From Chloroflexota bacterium (lineage in GTDB: Bacteria; Chloroflexota; UBA6077; FW602-bin22; JAMCYS01), in assembly GCA_023473795.1 (NCBI GenBank), contig JAMCYS010000023.1, positions 27,529-91,528 on the forward strand: a stretch of 64,000 nucleotides of DNA, given 5' to 3'. The stretch's first letter is position 1. Each line of letters begins with the position of its first letter. The notes beneath the pieces are model-generated. The model made no database searches. It saw only the letters and a list, made by a program, of their open reading frames with translations, and was not told the origin of the DNA. Of the stretch, positions 53,477-63,030 are shown one piece after another. The position numbers and the translations under genes were made by a program.

Positions 53477-55204
53477 ATGGCTGATCTCGAGACGATGCGG
53501 CACTCCGCCGCTCACGTCATGGCCGAAGCTGTGCAACAACTGTTTCCCGAGGCCAAACTGGGCTTCGGCCCTGCCATCGAGGATGGCTTCTATTATGACT
53601 TCGACTTGCCGCGCGCGTTGACCCCAGAGGACTTCCCGGAGATCGAGGCCAGGATGGGGCAACTCATCCGCTCGGCCCTGCCGTTCCGCCGTGAGGAGAT
53701 CTCCGCCGGCGACGCGGAAGCCCTCTTCCAATCGCTAGACCAGCCCTACAAGGTAGAGCAGATCAAGGAGCTGGGCGAGCAGACGGTCAGCGTGTACCGG
53801 CAGGGCAACTTCGTCGATCTCTGCCGCGGGCCCCACGTCGCCAACACCGGTGAGATCGGCCCCTTCAAGGTGCTGAACGTTGCCGGCGCCTATTGGCGGG
53901 GTGACGAGCACCGGCCTATGCTGCAACGAATCTACGCCACGGCTTTCCAGACGAAAGAGGAGTTGGACCAGTACCTCTTCCGTTTAGCGGAGGCGGCGCG
54001 CCGGGACCATCGCAAGCTCGGTAGAGAGCTAGACCTGTTCAGCATTCAAGACGAACTGGGGCCGGGACTCGTTCTCTGGCATCCCAAGGGCGCCGTGGTG
54101 CGCCGGGCCGTCGAGGACTTCTGGCGGGAGCAGCACTACCGAAAGGGCTACCAGCTCCTCTTCTCACCCCACATCGGGCGCCTGCAGCTGTGGCAGACAA
54201 GCGGTCACGTGTCTTCCTACAAAGAGAACATGTTCTCGCCAATAGAAGTTGACGAGCAGTTCTACCAGCTGAAGCCTATGAACTGCCCGTACGCCATCTT
54301 GATCTACAAGACCAAGATCCGCAGCTACCGGGACCTGCCCCTGCGTTGGGCCGAGCTGGGTACTGTCTATCGGTACGAACGCTCAGGCGTGCTGCACGGG
54401 CTTATGCGGGTGCGGGGGTTCACCCAGGACGATGCCCACATCTTCTGCCGACCGGACCAGCTGCAAGCCGAGGTGGCAGGGGTCCTGGACTTCGCTCTCT
54501 TCATGCTCAAGAGCTTTGGCTTCAAGGACTTCGCCATCGATCTTTCGGTGCGCGACCCATCCGACCCGAAGTACCTGGGTAGCGATGAGGTATGGGACCG
54601 GGCCGAGAGCGCCCTGCTTGAGGCTCTGGAGAGTCGCAACCTACCCTACAACCGGGCGGAAGGCGAGGCGGTCTTCTACGGTCCGAAGATCGACATTCGC
54701 CTGATTGACGCCATTGGCCGCTCCTGGCAGGGGCCGACGATTCAGGTCGACTTCAACATGCCCAAGCGTTTTGATATGAACTATGTGGGCGGTGATGGCC
54801 AGGAACACCGCGTGGTGATGGTGCACCGTACGGTTCTGGGTTCGATGGAGCGCTTTATGGGCGTTCTAATCGAGCACTATGCCGGTGCTTTCCCGGTCTG
54901 GCTCGCACCCGTGCAGGCAGTGGTGATCCCGATCGCCGACCGTCACCTGGAGTACGCCCAGAGCGTGCGCGACCGTCTCCTCGAGGCCGGCGTACGCGTC
55001 GATCTAGACGAGCGCCGCGAGAAGGTGAACTACAAGATCCGCGAGGCGCAGCTGAACAAGGTGCCCTATATGCTGGTGGTCGGCGACAAAGAGGCGGCGG
55101 ATGGCTCAGTATCCGTACGCCTGCGTTCAGGCGAGAACCAGGGGCCGCGGCCCTTGGCGCAGGTTGTCGAAACCATCACGCGGAGCGCGGCCAGTAAGGA
55201 GTAG
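53477..55204 (+). CDS. thrS: Threonyl-tRNA synthetase lacking the TGS domain
   Basis: The ATG at 53477 with AAGGAGG five bases upstream gives 575 residues. The protein starts directly with the second editing-domain region (RHSAAHVMAEAVQQLFPEA), so the amino TGS domain of standard 640-residue ThrRS is absent. The editing Cys/His site is seen in FVDLCRGPHV. The class II core has the zinc Cys in MNCPYAILIYK, motif 2 in YRYERSGVLHGLMRVRGF and motif 3 in VMVHRTVLGSMERFMG. A carboxyl anticodon-binding domain closes it. Confidence 0.94.
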   Translation: MADLETMRHSAAHVMAEAVQQLFPEAKLGFGPAIEDGFYYDFDLPRALTPEDFPEIEARMGQLIRSALPFRREEISAGDAEALFQSLDQPYKVEQIKELGEQTVSVYRQGNFVDLCRGPHVANTGEIGPFKVLNVAGAYWRGDEHRPMLQRIYATAFQTKEELDQYLFRLAEAARRDHRKLGRELDLFSIQDELGPGLVLWHPKGAVVRRAVEDFWREQHYRKGYQLLFSPHIGRLQLWQTSGHVSSYKENMFSPIEVDEQFYQLKPMNCPYAILIYKTKIRSYRDLPLRWAELGTVYRYERSGVLHGLMRVRGFTQDDAHIFCRPDQLQAEVAGVLDFALFMLKSFGFKDFAIDLSVRDPSDPKYLGSDEVWDRAESALLEALESRNLPYNRAEGEAVFYGPKIDIRLIDAIGRSWQGPTIQVDFNMPKRFDMNYVGGDGQEHRVVMVHRTVLGSMERFMGVLIEHYAGAFPVWLAPVQAVVIPIADRHLEYAQSVRDRLLEAGVRVDLDERREKVNYKIREAQLNKVPYMLVVGDKEAADGSVSVRLRSGENQGPRPLAQVVETITRSAASKE

Positions 55205-55271
55205 TGGCCCGAGTCCTGCCCTTCTGGGAAAGTGACGTGCCCACTGCCGTCACCGTTGCCAGGCGACTGAA

Positions 55272-55300
55272 TTGACAACCCCCTGCGGGTTGCCTATAAT
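55272..55300 (+). promoter_or_regulatory. Consensus promoter of infC
   Basis: TTGACA (55272-55277), 17 bp, TATAAT (55295-55300): a perfect sigma-70 consensus. The leader to the ATT start is about 60 nt. Confidence 0.88.
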
Positions 55301-55367
55301 CCGTTGTATCGGAACTTCGCGCCGGGCCCGGCGCTGAGGCCAACAAATCGAGAGAGGTGAAAGCGAG

Positions 55368-55964
55368 ATTCTTAGAGACCTTCCGATCAACGAGCGCATC
55401 CGGGCGCGGGAAGTGCGCCTTATCGACGAACAGGGTAGCCAAGTTGGCATCTTGAACATCAACGAGGCGCTAAGGCTGGCCCGCGAGCGCAATCTCGACC
55501 TCGTAGAAGTCGCCCCCAATGCGGCGCCTCCAGTCTGCCGTCTCCTTGACTACGGCCGCTACAAGTATGAACAGACCAAGAAAGAGAACGAGGCCCGCAA
55601 ACACCAGAAGCTTTCGCTTCTAAAAGAGGTGCGTCTGACTCCTCGAACCGACGACCACGACGTCGAGTTCAAGGTGCGCACCATTCAGCGGTTCTTGGAA
55701 GAAGGCGACAAGGTCAAGGTCACGATTCGCTTCAAGGGCCGGGAGATGGCCCACCCTCAGTTGGGGCGCCAGGTCCTGGAGACCATCGCCAACAGCCTCA
55801 AGGGTGTGGCAACCGTGGAGAAGATGCCCTTGATCGAGGGCCGGACAATGACCATGGTTCTCGCGCGGGTGGAAGGCAAGGGCGAGAAACAGGCCAAAGA
55901 GAAGGAGAAGGACAGCCAGCCGCAGCCCGGTTCGGGTGAGGGGCAAGCCAGGGCCACCGGCTAG
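55368..55964 (+). CDS. infC: Translation initiation factor IF-3 with ATT start codon
   Basis: The frame is open upstream of the first ATG/GTG-type start (55413). The conserved IF-3 amino end LRDLPINERIRAREVRLID is encoded from an ATT at 55368, preceded by GAGAGGTG. AUU initiation is the classic infC device for autoregulation, because IF-3 rejects non-standard start codons. The 198-residue product has the IF3-N domain, a linker helix (YKYEQTKKENEARKHQK) and the IF3-C domain (VRLTPRTDDHDVEFKV, KVTIRFKGREM), then a charged tail. rpmI and rplT, its usual neighbours, do not follow. Confidence 0.92.
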   Translation: MLRDLPINERIRAREVRLIDEQGSQVGILNINEALRLARERNLDLVEVAPNAAPPVCRLLDYGRYKYEQTKKENEARKHQKLSLLKEVRLTPRTDDHDVEFKVRTIQRFLEEGDKVKVTIRFKGREMAHPQLGRQVLETIANSLKGVATVEKMPLIEGRTMTMVLARVEGKGEKQAKEKEKDSQPQPGSGEGQARATG

Positions 55965-56011
55965 AGTCGCGCCCGGCCGACGTTGCGGGCGGGCGCCTTG
56001 GCGGCTAACGG

Positions 56012-56037
56012 GAAAGCGGAGCGATCGCTCCGCTTTC
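56012..56037 (+). terminator. Palindromic hairpin after infC
   Basis: A perfect 26-bp palindrome (56012-56037, centre GCGATCGC) 47 bp after infC, followed by GGTCATTAAG rather than a T-run. It can act on both strands. Confidence 0.6.
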
Positions 56038-56110
56038 GGTCATTAAGAGAGGGCAGGGCTACAGGGACTTGACATAGCCCGCCAAGCCGGCAACCCTTCG
56101 GCAATAGGAA

Positions 56111-56135
56111 GACGCGGCCCGCGAGGGGCCGCGTC
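56111..56135 (-). terminator. Terminator-like hairpin after ftsH
   Basis: A 10-bp GC stem (56111-56120 with 56126-56135) and 5-base loop, downstream of ftsH on the minus strand and followed there by TTCCTATT. Confidence 0.55.
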
Positions 56136-56207
56136 CTTAGTTACTGGCGTCTGGCAGGGCGCAGGTGCCAAGGAGCGAAAGGAGGGCTCTTCCCCCGTCA
56201 CGTAGCT

Positions 56208-58250
56208 CTAGCGCAGGCTGTCGGCATCCTCCGCGCCCAGCACCGAGACGGCCGCCTCGGGCATGGGCTGCCCATAATCGTGATGCTTGCCGTCGGGCGG
56301 CAGTGTCGGTCCTTGCGAGTCGCCGCTCCGGCGGGGCTTCTTGGCCACTTCTTCCGGCGGACGAGGCGCCCGCCCTTCAAGTAGCGCCTGCATCTGTTCG
56401 CCTTCCAGGGTCTCCTGTTCGATCAGCACTTCCGCCATCGCTACGAGAGCGGCGCGATTGTCCTGCAGGATGCCGCGGGCGTTGGCGCTGGCCTCGTCCA
56501 TCAGGGCCCGCACTTCCTGGTCTATCTGGAAGGCGATTTCATTACTGTAGTTGCGAATCTCGCCGGTGTCGCGGTTCATGAATGGAATGCCGTCCTGCCG
56601 TGACAGGGCAACCGGCCCCAACCGCTCGCTCATGCCGTACTCGGTGACCATGCGCCTGGCAATCCCCGTCGCCCGCTCCAGGTCATTACTGGCGCCGGTG
56701 CTCATTTCACCGAACACCAGTTGCTCTGCCGCCCAACCACCTAGCGCCCAAGCCAGGGTATCCTTGAACTCCGATCGCGTGAATAGGTGTCTGTCCTCCG
56801 TGGGCTCGACACGCGTGTAGCCGCCCATCATTCCCCGGGAGACGATGGTGATCTTGGTCACCGGATCCACATTGGGCAGGACGTGCGCGACGATCGCGTG
56901 GCCCGACTCGTGGTAGGCGGTGATGGCCTTCTCCCGCTGGCTCATGATTCGGCTCTTGCGACGTGGGCCGGCGATCACCCGATCCACCGCCTCCTGCAGG
57001 TCAAGGTGGCCAACGGTCGTCGAGTCGCGCCGAGCGGCCAACAGGGCGGCTTCGTTCAGCAGATTCTCCAGGTCCGCGCCCGAGAAACCCGCCGTGGTCC
57101 GCGCCAGTGCTTCCATGTCGACGTTCGGATCGATCGGCTTGCCCCGGGAGTGCACTCGAATGATCGCCAGACGTCCCACACGGTCGGGCCGGTCGAGCAG
57201 GACCTGGCGGTCGAAGCGGCCTGGCCGCAGCAGCGCCTGGTCCAACACATCGGGCCGGTTAGTCGCCGCGACGACGATGATGTTCGTGCGTGCGTCGAAG
57301 CCGTCCATCTCCACCAGGATTTGGTTCAGCGTCTGCTCACGCTCGTCGTTGCCGCCGCCAATGCCAGCGCCCCGGTGCCTGCCGACGGCGTCGACCTCGT
57401 CGATGAACACGATGCAGGGTGAGTTCTTCCTGGCTTGTTCGAAGAGGTCGCGCACGCGGGCCGCGCCCACGCCCACGAACATCTCCACGAACTCCGAGCC
57501 GCTGATCGAGAGGAAAGGCACGCCAGCTTCCCCTGCCACCGCCCGGGCGAGCAAGGTCTTGCCGGTGCCTGGTGGGCCCACCATCAGCAGCCCTTTAGGA
57601 ATGCGTGCCCCGAGGGCAGTGTACTTATCTGGACGCTTGAGAAAGTCCACCACCTCCGTCAGTTCCTCTTTGGCTTCGTCAGCACCCGCCACATCGGCAA
57701 AGGTGGTGGAGGGTCTGTCCGCCACTATCACCCGCGCCCGGCTGCGGGCGAACTGCATAGCCTGACCAGTTTGGTCGCTCTGTTCGCTCGAGGGGCGCCG
57801 ACGGGAAAACAAATATACCAACAGCAGTATGACCCCGCCGAAGATCAGTATCGGTACAATGGGCGCCAGGAAGCTGAATATGTTGAACGTTGGTGGTGTT
57901 TGCACCGTGATCGTCGGCATATTGTCGGTGGCCACACCCCGCGCCCTTAGATAGTCGGTCAGGCTGCCAGGCTCTTTGACAGAGATACCCTGCGTACCGT
58001 CGCGATACTGCACGACCAGATCGTTGGTCTGCGCGTCGACGGTGATCTTCGCAACTTGACCAGCTTTGACCTGGTCCACCACCCGGGCTATGGGCACTAG
58101 TCCCTCGCCTGGGGAGTTGCTCGCGGCCTGGGCGCCGAGGCCGGCTCCGGCCAGAGGCAGTGCGGCGAAGCCAAGCAACACCACGGCCAGGGCCACAAAC
58201 ATGTACGCCGCAGCGCGCATTGGCCTTTTCTTCTTGTCGTCGTTACCCAC
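56208..58250 (-). CDS. ftsH: ATP-dependent zinc metalloprotease FtsH
   Basis: From the GTG at 58250 (GGAGG five bases upstream) the 680-residue protein has two membrane helices flanking an extracytoplasmic domain. An AAA+ module follows with Walker A GPPGTGKT (225-232), Walker [12 protein letters not shown] and the second region of homology [19 protein letters not shown]. The peptidase has zinc motif HESGH (447-451) and the late Asp in the SNDLERAT segment. It degrades misfolded membrane and regulatory proteins. An upstream in-frame start would add 14 residues that look non-coding. Confidence 0.96.
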   Translation of the reverse strand: MGNDDKKKRPMRAAAYMFVALAVVLLGFAALPLAGAGLGAQAASNSPGEGLVPIARVVDQVKAGQVAKITVDAQTNDLVVQYRDGTQGISVKEPGSLTDYLRARGVATDNMPTITVQTPPTFNIFSFLAPIVPILIFGGVILLLVYLFSRRRPSSEQSDQTGQAMQFARSRARVIVADRPSTTFADVAGADEAKEELTEVVDFLKRPDKYTALGARIPKGLLMVGPPGTGKTLLARAVAGEAGVPFLSISGSEFVEMFVGVGAARVRDLFEQARKNSPCIVFIDEVDAVGRHRGAGIGGGNDEREQTLNQILVEMDGFDARTNIIVVAATNRPDVLDQALLRPGRFDRQVLLDRPDRVGRLAIIRVHSRGKPIDPNVDMEALARTTAGFSGADLENLLNEAALLAARRDSTTVGHLDLQEAVDRVIAGPRRKSRIMSQREKAITAYHESGHAIVAHVLPNVDPVTKITIVSRGMMGGYTRVEPTEDRHLFTRSEFKDTLAWALGGWAAEQLVFGEMSTGASNDLERATGIARRMVTEYGMSERLGPVALSRQDGIPFMNRDTGEIRNYSNEIAFQIDQEVRALMDEASANARGILQDNRAALVAMAEVLIEQETLEGEQMQALLEGRAPRPPEEVAKKPRRSGDSQGPTLPPDGKHHDYGQPMPEAAVSVLGAEDADSLR

Positions 58251-58275
58251 GTGTGCCTCCCCCGCCTCCCGCATA

Positions 58276-58305
58276 ACAAAAGCCGCCGCCAAAAGGCGCC
58301 GGCTT
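58276..58305 (-). terminator. Terminator between sigA and ftsH
   Basis: On the minus strand, an 11-bp stem with one mismatch (58305-58295 with 58290-58280), a TTTT loop and a TTTTGTT tail. It ends the sigA transcript just ahead of the ftsH start. Confidence 0.8.
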
Positions 58306-58421
58306 CATTGCGATAAGGCATGCTCCCGGTCGGAAACCCAGCGAGGACCGGGCGCCCGCCTCAAGGGCATCCCCCCTTTGGCTACATGCTCAGTAAATGC
58401 ATAAAACGTGCCAGCCAGCAC

Positions 58422-59201
58422 TCACTCCAAGTAGTCGCGCAGCTGCTTGAGGGCCGAGGTAGACTCCCGTAGCTTGCGTACCGCCTCGGCTTCCACTTGC
58501 CTGACTCGCTCCCGGCTGAGGCCGAACTCCTTGGCCACTTCCTCCAGGGTGCGTTGGCGTCCGTCGTCCAAGCCAAACCTCAGCTGAATGACACGCTTCT
58601 CCCGGTTGGTAAGGCGATCCAGAAACTCCTGGGTGTCTTCCCGTAACATTTCGTCCGTGGCCACGTCCTCCGGCGAACGCGTTGTGTTGTCACGGATGAA
58701 ATCGCCCAGCCGGTCCTCTTCCTCTTCCCCCACCGGCGTCTCCAATGAGACCGGCTTCTGGGAGGCGCTAATCATATCGCGCAGCTTAGCCTCCGAGATG
58801 CCCATCTCGCCGGCTACCTCGCCGGGCGTCGGGTTGCGCCCCAAGTCCTGCAGCAGAGTGCGGGAAGTGCGCATGTACTTGGTGATCGTGTCGGAAACGT
58901 GAACCGGCAGCCTGATCGTCCGCGCTTGATCGGCGATTGCCCGCGTGATTGCCTGGCGGATCCACCAGGTGGCGTAAGTAGAGAAACGATAGCCCCGCCG
59001 CCAGTCGTACTTCTGCACGGCGCGCATCAAGCCGATATTGCCCTCCTGGATTAGGTCCAGCAGGTTCAATCCCCGGCCCACGTAGTTCTTGGCGATGCTG
59101 ACCACCAACCTCAAGTTGGAGCGCACAATGCGCTGGGCCGCGCGAGTGTCACCCTGTTCGACCCGCCTCCAGGGTGCGTTGGCGTCCGTCGTCCAAGCCA
59201 A
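58422..59201 (-). CDS. sigA: Primary sigma factor, 3' part (frame broken by duplication)
   Basis: This frame encodes sigma region 2 ([35 protein letters not shown]), region 3, and the unique end with region 4 ([37 protein letters not shown]). Its first dozen residues are out-of-frame readthrough of the upstream copy. It lacks regions 1.1 and 1.2. Joined with 59792-60147 and one copy of the repeat it gives a 366-residue SigA. Confidence 0.88.
   Translation of the reverse strand: MAWTTDANAPWRRVEQGDTRAAQRIVRSNLRLVVSIAKNYVGRGLNLLDLIQEGNIGLMRAVQKYDWRRGYRFSTYATWWIRQAITRAIADQARTIRLPVHVSDTITKYMRTSRTLLQDLGRNPTPGEVAGEMGISEAKLRDMISASQKPVSLETPVGEEEEDRLGDFIRDNTTRSPEDVATDEMLREDTQEFLDRLTNREKRVIQLRFGLDDGRQRTLEEVAKEFGLSRERVRQVEAEAVRKLRESTSALKQLRDYLE
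58541..59166. repeat. First copy of a perfect direct repeat in sigA
   Basis: This 626-bp block recurs at 59166-59791 with a unit length of 625 bp, sharing one base at the joint. No mismatch was found. As 625 is not a multiple of three, the sigA frame is broken. Confidence 0.95.
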
Positions 59202-60147
59202 ACCTCAGCTGAATGACACGCTTCTCCCGGTTGGTAAGGCGATCCAGAAACTCCTGGGTGTCTTCCCGTAACATTTCGTCCGTGGCCACGTCCTCCGGCG
59301 AACGCGTTGTGTTGTCACGGATGAAATCGCCCAGCCGGTCCTCTTCCTCTTCCCCCACCGGCGTCTCCAATGAGACCGGCTTCTGGGAGGCGCTAATCAT
59401 ATCGCGCAGCTTAGCCTCCGAGATGCCCATCTCGCCGGCTACCTCGCCGGGCGTCGGGTTGCGCCCCAAGTCCTGCAGCAGAGTGCGGGAAGTGCGCATG
59501 TACTTGGTGATCGTGTCGGAAACGTGAACCGGCAGCCTGATCGTCCGCGCTTGATCGGCGATTGCCCGCGTGATTGCCTGGCGGATCCACCAGGTGGCGT
59601 AAGTAGAGAAACGATAGCCCCGCCGCCAGTCGTACTTCTGCACGGCGCGCATCAAGCCGATATTGCCCTCCTGGATTAGGTCCAGCAGGTTCAATCCCCG
59701 GCCCACGTAGTTCTTGGCGATGCTGACCACCAACCTCAAGTTGGAGCGCACAATGCGCTGGGCCGCGCGAGTGTCACCCTGTTCGACCCGCTGCGCCAGG
59801 TCGACCTCATCTTGAGCAGTCAGAAGCGGCGCGTGGCTGATCTCCTTGAGATACATCCGCACGGGATCCGCAACCATCTCTTCGTCGGCCACAGCCACGC
59901 GGGAGAATTCCCGCTTAGCTTTCACTGGATCTCCGGCTGGAGCCTTGCCAACGTCCTGGTCGGATTCCTCGACGAGATCAATACCTTCGTCTGCCAGAGT
60001 CTCCTCCACAAGATTCATCACGCCCGAGTCACTGTCTGCCTGGGGAAAGAGCCGCACCACTTCCTCGTAGGTTACATAGCCTCGGCGCTTCCCCTTTTCT
60101 GTTAGCTGGCGCAGAGCCGGAGCGAAGGTTTTTCGCGCTGCTACCAT
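59149..60147 (-). CDS. sigA: Primary sigma factor, 5' part
   Basis: From the ATG at 60147 this frame holds a region 1.1-like start ([20 protein letters not shown]), an acidic spacer, region 1.2 ([18 protein letters not shown]), the core-binding region 2 and most of regions 3 and 4. It runs out of frame at the joint near 59166, ending in a few foreign residues (AGRTG). It contains most of the recognition helices except the last helix-turn-helix. Upstream in-frame starts look unlikely because the added sequence resembles no sigma factor. Confidence 0.88.
   Translation of the reverse strand: MVAARKTFAPALRQLTEKGKRRGYVTYEEVVRLFPQADSDSGVMNLVEETLADEGIDLVEESDQDVGKAPAGDPVKAKREFSRVAVADEEMVADPVRMYLKEISHAPLLTAQDEVDLAQRVEQGDTRAAQRIVRSNLRLVVSIAKNYVGRGLNLLDLIQEGNIGLMRAVQKYDWRRGYRFSTYATWWIRQAITRAIADQARTIRLPVHVSDTITKYMRTSRTLLQDLGRNPTPGEVAGEMGISEAKLRDMISASQKPVSLETPVGEEEEDRLGDFIRDNTTRSPEDVATDEMLREDTQEFLDRLTNREKRVIQLRFGLDDGRQRTLEAGRTG
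59166..59791. repeat. Second copy of the sigA direct repeat
   Basis: Identical to 58541-59166 at an offset of 625 bp. Confidence 0.95.
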
Positions 60148-60545
60148 TGGCGTCCCCCCGAAACACTTTAGCGGCACTGTTGGCCGACGAATAGCCCCTG
60201 CCCCGCCGCTGCACAGATGGGCGAGCCCCGCGCTATCGTTCGGCTTCGCTTTGCGAAGCGCCGAGGGAGCTCGCCTGCACCACGCCGCTACCGGCAGTGG
60301 TCGTAGTATTGCCGCGGTTACGTAAGCACGGGCCGGAGTTGCCACCCCGAACCGTTCACCATCATAGCATCAATTGCAGGAAGCGTGCCAGGCTGCCGTC
60401 CGGCGGTCGAACGGCAACGCATACCGAGCGCCGCCCGCCAGCAAGACCGTCTGCTTGGCGGCTGCCGCGCCCTACTTGCTGCTCAGCCCAGGCTAGGATA
60501 CCATCCGCATCGACGGAGAGGCAGCGGAGCAGGAAGGATCAGACC
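60148..60545. other. Divergent intergenic region between sigA and mnmA
   Basis: About 400 bp with no credible gene. It must hold the promoters of both sigA (minus) and mnmA (plus). The best -10 seen for sigA is a TATGAT (preceded by TGC) near 60364-60369, without a matching -35. Confidence 0.4.
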
Positions 60546-61640
60546 ATGAGGGTTGTCGTCGCGATGAGCGGGGGGGTCGACAGTTCGGTCGCCGCCGCGC
60601 TGCTGCGCGCCGAGGGTCACGAGGTAATCGGCGTGACTCTCAACGTATGGCCGAAGCCGGCTCCGTCGGCCCAGCCCGAGCGCGAGGATGCCTGCTGCTC
60701 GCTAAGCGCGGTGGAGGATGCTCGCCGGGTGGCCGACAGTCTGGGAATTCCGCACTACACGCTCAATTTCCGAGAGGTGTTCGCGGCGACCGTCATCAAA
60801 GACTTCGTGGCTGAGTACCAGCGCGGACGCACTCCCAATCCCTGCCTCCGCTGCAACGAACACGTAAAGTTCGGGGCTCTGCTGGATCGGGCAGAAGCCT
60901 TGGGCGCCGACTACATCGCCACCGGCCACTATGCGCGCATCGCCTACGACGGCTTGCGCGGCCGCTACCTGCTGCGCAAGGGGCTCGATCCGGCCAAGGA
61001 TCAATCGTACGTCTTGTATGCCCTGAGACAAGCGCAGCTGGCGCGCACCCTGCTGCCACTCGGCGAAATGACCAAGGCCGAAACGCGCCGTCTCGCCGCT
61101 GAACTACGTCTGGCAGTGGCCGACAAAGCGGAGAGCCAGGAGATCTGCTTCGTGCCGGACAACGACTATGGCTCGTTCTTGCGCGACCAGGCGGGGCTAG
61201 CGCCGCCGGCAGGCCCAATCTTCGACCAGGCTGGCAGGCAGATGGGAACGCACCGGGGGCTTGTCTACTACACCGTCGGCCAGCGCAGAGGCTTGGGGCT
61301 GGCGGCCGGCGAGCCGCTCTACGTTATCGCTCTGGACCCCGAGCGGAACGCGCTGGTGGTCGGTCCGGAGAGCACGCTCTATGCTAGCTGTCTCGTTGCG
61401 GAAGCGGTCAATTTGGTTGCCGTCCCCGAGCTGCCGGCCCCGGCGATGGCCAAGGCCAAAGTACGCTACCGGGCCCCCGAGGCGGAGGCGCAGGTCAGCC
61501 AGCTGCCTGGTGGCCGTCTGCGGGTGCGGTTCGCGCAGCCGCAGCGAGCCATCGCCCCCGGCCAGGCCGTCGTGGCTTACCAGGGCGACGAGGTCCTGGG
61601 CGGCGGCACCATTGCCGCCGTGCAGCGGGAATGCCCCTAG
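60546..61640 (+). CDS. mnmA: tRNA-specific 2-thiouridylase MnmA
   Basis: The 364-residue enzyme thiolates U34 of Lys, Glu and Gln tRNAs. It has the PP-loop SGGVDS at 8-13, the first catalytic Cys in TPNPCLRCNEHVKF, the persulfide Cys in AESQEICFVPDNDY, and the GQRRGLGL motif followed by a terminal beta barrel. The ATG at 60546 follows AGGAAGGA; the open frame upstream is not conserved. Confidence 0.95.
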   Translation: MRVVVAMSGGVDSSVAAALLRAEGHEVIGVTLNVWPKPAPSAQPEREDACCSLSAVEDARRVADSLGIPHYTLNFREVFAATVIKDFVAEYQRGRTPNPCLRCNEHVKFGALLDRAEALGADYIATGHYARIAYDGLRGRYLLRKGLDPAKDQSYVLYALRQAQLARTLLPLGEMTKAETRRLAAELRLAVADKAESQEICFVPDNDYGSFLRDQAGLAPPAGPIFDQAGRQMGTHRGLVYYTVGQRRGLGLAAGEPLYVIALDPERNALVVGPESTLYASCLVAEAVNLVAVPELPAPAMAKAKVRYRAPEAEAQVSQLPGGRLRVRFAQPQRAIAPGQAVVAYQGDEVLGGGTIAAVQRECP

Positions 61641-61769
61641 CGACGACGAGCCCACGCCGCCCAGCGGAGTCGTGCCACCAATCCTAGCGAGCGATGGTCC
61701 GCCGCGTGGACGTTCCCTCCCGCCCCAGCGCAGGATCGGGGTTCTCGTTCGGGTTCGTATTGGCAGTAG

Positions 61770-61860
61770 TGGTGCCGGAGGAGGGGCTCGAACCCGCACG
61801 CCCTCAGCGGGCAGCGGATGTTAAGTTCCTGGGGGCCTTCCCAAATGGTCCCATACCGGC
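61770..61860 (-). pseudogene. tRNA-Leu(UAA)-like sequence, probably degenerate
   Basis: On the minus strand, the T-loop TTCGAGC, acceptor tail CCGGC-A-CCA, a long variable arm (CCC/GGG) and a loop reading CTTAACA (anticodon TAA) are the hallmarks of tRNA-Leu, with encoded CCA. Pairing is poor elsewhere: the acceptor has only five of seven pairs, the T-stem has one mismatch, and the anticodon stem shows about three pairs. It may be a decayed tRNA or the attachment-site half of an integrated element. Confidence 0.4.
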
Positions 61861-62364
61861 CCACGGTGCCCGGTTCATCGGGGTTTTCGCCACGCTTATG
61901 TCCGGTCAGTACCGGTCGGAATCGGCGCTCCTTCGGGCAGCAACCGCCCGTGCTATCGCCCACCTACACGCCCATCATATGGCCGGCTAACTTGGCTGCC
62001 AACCTGCGGCGCTGGACTTTGCCCAGGGCGGACGGACCGAGAGGCATCCCGACTTACCGGCTATCCTGGCTCCCGCGCCGTCATATTGGCCGGCAGACTC
62101 ACCGCATTGCCATTCGGGGTGAGGGTCGCCGGCGTCCTAGACACCGCCGCCCTTTGTGCTCGCTCCGCATCATGGTTGAAGTGCAGGGCAAGTGGAGCAA
62201 GAAGTCGCCATTTGGGCTAGCCCTATTGTGCTACCGACAATTGCGAGGTAAAGATATACGGACGCTTTGTCCGAAGCGGCCGCAGCCCCCCGGCCAGCCA
62301 CCTAGGTTCGCGGCCGCTCTTTTCTGCCTAGGTCCCTGCTGGCGCCTACTCCATTCGTCCCTCT
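61861..62364. other. Non-coding or degenerate stretch
   Basis: I see no intact gene here. Short frames on both strands have no family resemblance. At 62275-62325 inverted AGCGGCCGC/GCGGCCGCT arms are followed by a short T-run, a weak terminator-like structure. Confidence 0.4.
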
Positions 62365-62524
62365 CCGCCGCCTCCAGCGCCTTGTCCTTGGCCACCAGCT
62401 CGCTCATCCGCTGCCCGCCCTTGCGCCCTATGGCCTGGAAGTGCTCGTGGTCGTACGTCGCCGTCAGCGCCTCCCCGCCTATCTTATCTATCCGCTCGTA
62501 GAACTCGTGGCCGTACCACGACCG
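62365..62524 (-). pseudogene. KGG-repeat gene fragment
   Basis: About 50 residues on the minus strand read YGHEFYERIDKIGG, a spacer, then HEHFQAIGRKGGQRMSEL. These are two repeats of the same KGG type as the intact gene at 52895. The beginning is missing: similarity ends near 62524, exactly where the integrase-like fragment on the other strand begins. The open frame extends to 62231, but the remainder is not repeat-like. Confidence 0.6.
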
Positions 62525-62536
62525 GCCCGCAAGGAG

Positions 62537-62662
62537 ATGAGGACCCTCAGTCACGGCCAGGTGAAGCGGCTGTTCGCTACCAGCCAGCATGACCGATTGC
62601 TCGGGCCGTGGATACTGCTTGCCACCACCGGCCTGCGCCTGGGCGAAGCGCTGGGGCTCAAG
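62537..62662 (+). pseudogene. Tyrosine recombinase (integrase) fragment
   Basis: The frame from ATG 62537 (AAGGAG just upstream) reads MRTLSHGQVKRLFATSQ and then LLATTGLRLGEALGLK, the start of the catalytic domain of phage-type integrases with the first catalytic Arg in TGLRLGE. Similarity stops near 62662. The His-x-x-Arg and Tyr motifs are not found downstream. It is a remnant of an integrative element, consistent with the tRNA-Leu-like sequence 0.7 kb away. Confidence 0.6.
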
Positions 62663-63030
62663 CGTTTCGTCACTTGCAGGCGCCGCACTTCGCCTTGCGC
62701 TCGCACCAGTCCATTGAAGATGCCACCAAGGTGCGAGCGCTGGCGACCAAGGCCAAATCTACGGCAGAGCAAAGGCCGGGGCCCGCTCGTTGCTGGCGCG
62801 GCAGGAAGAAGTACACGCGCCGAGGCAGAATCCCACCCCAGGCGGTCAGGGCGGCGTAGATCAGCAGCGCTGTCGGCGGGTTCACGAGTCTGGAAACCCC
62901 GAGGCCCGAGAGGGATCGTCCGCCTGGGTCACACCGCCCAATTGGCGTGTTGGCAGAGGATCAACCGCAACGTCAATTACGACGTCTCCCACATAGCGGG
63001 CCGATAATGGGCCAGCAGCCGTAGCTGCTA
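62663..63030. other. Degenerate stretch before the SDR gene
   Basis: About 370 bp holding only short unassignable frames (a 71-residue minus frame at 62670-62885 and a plus-strand tail near 62911-63006). It may be further debris of the integrative element. Confidence 0.35.

Noticed and set aside
56787..57765. Long plus-strand open frames opposite ftsH
   Set aside because: They lie opposite the AAA+ and peptidase coding sequence and are explained by GC bias.
62670..62885. A minus-strand 71-residue frame read as a transposase tail
   Set aside because: I could not match it to any transposase motif; it is more likely degenerate DNA.
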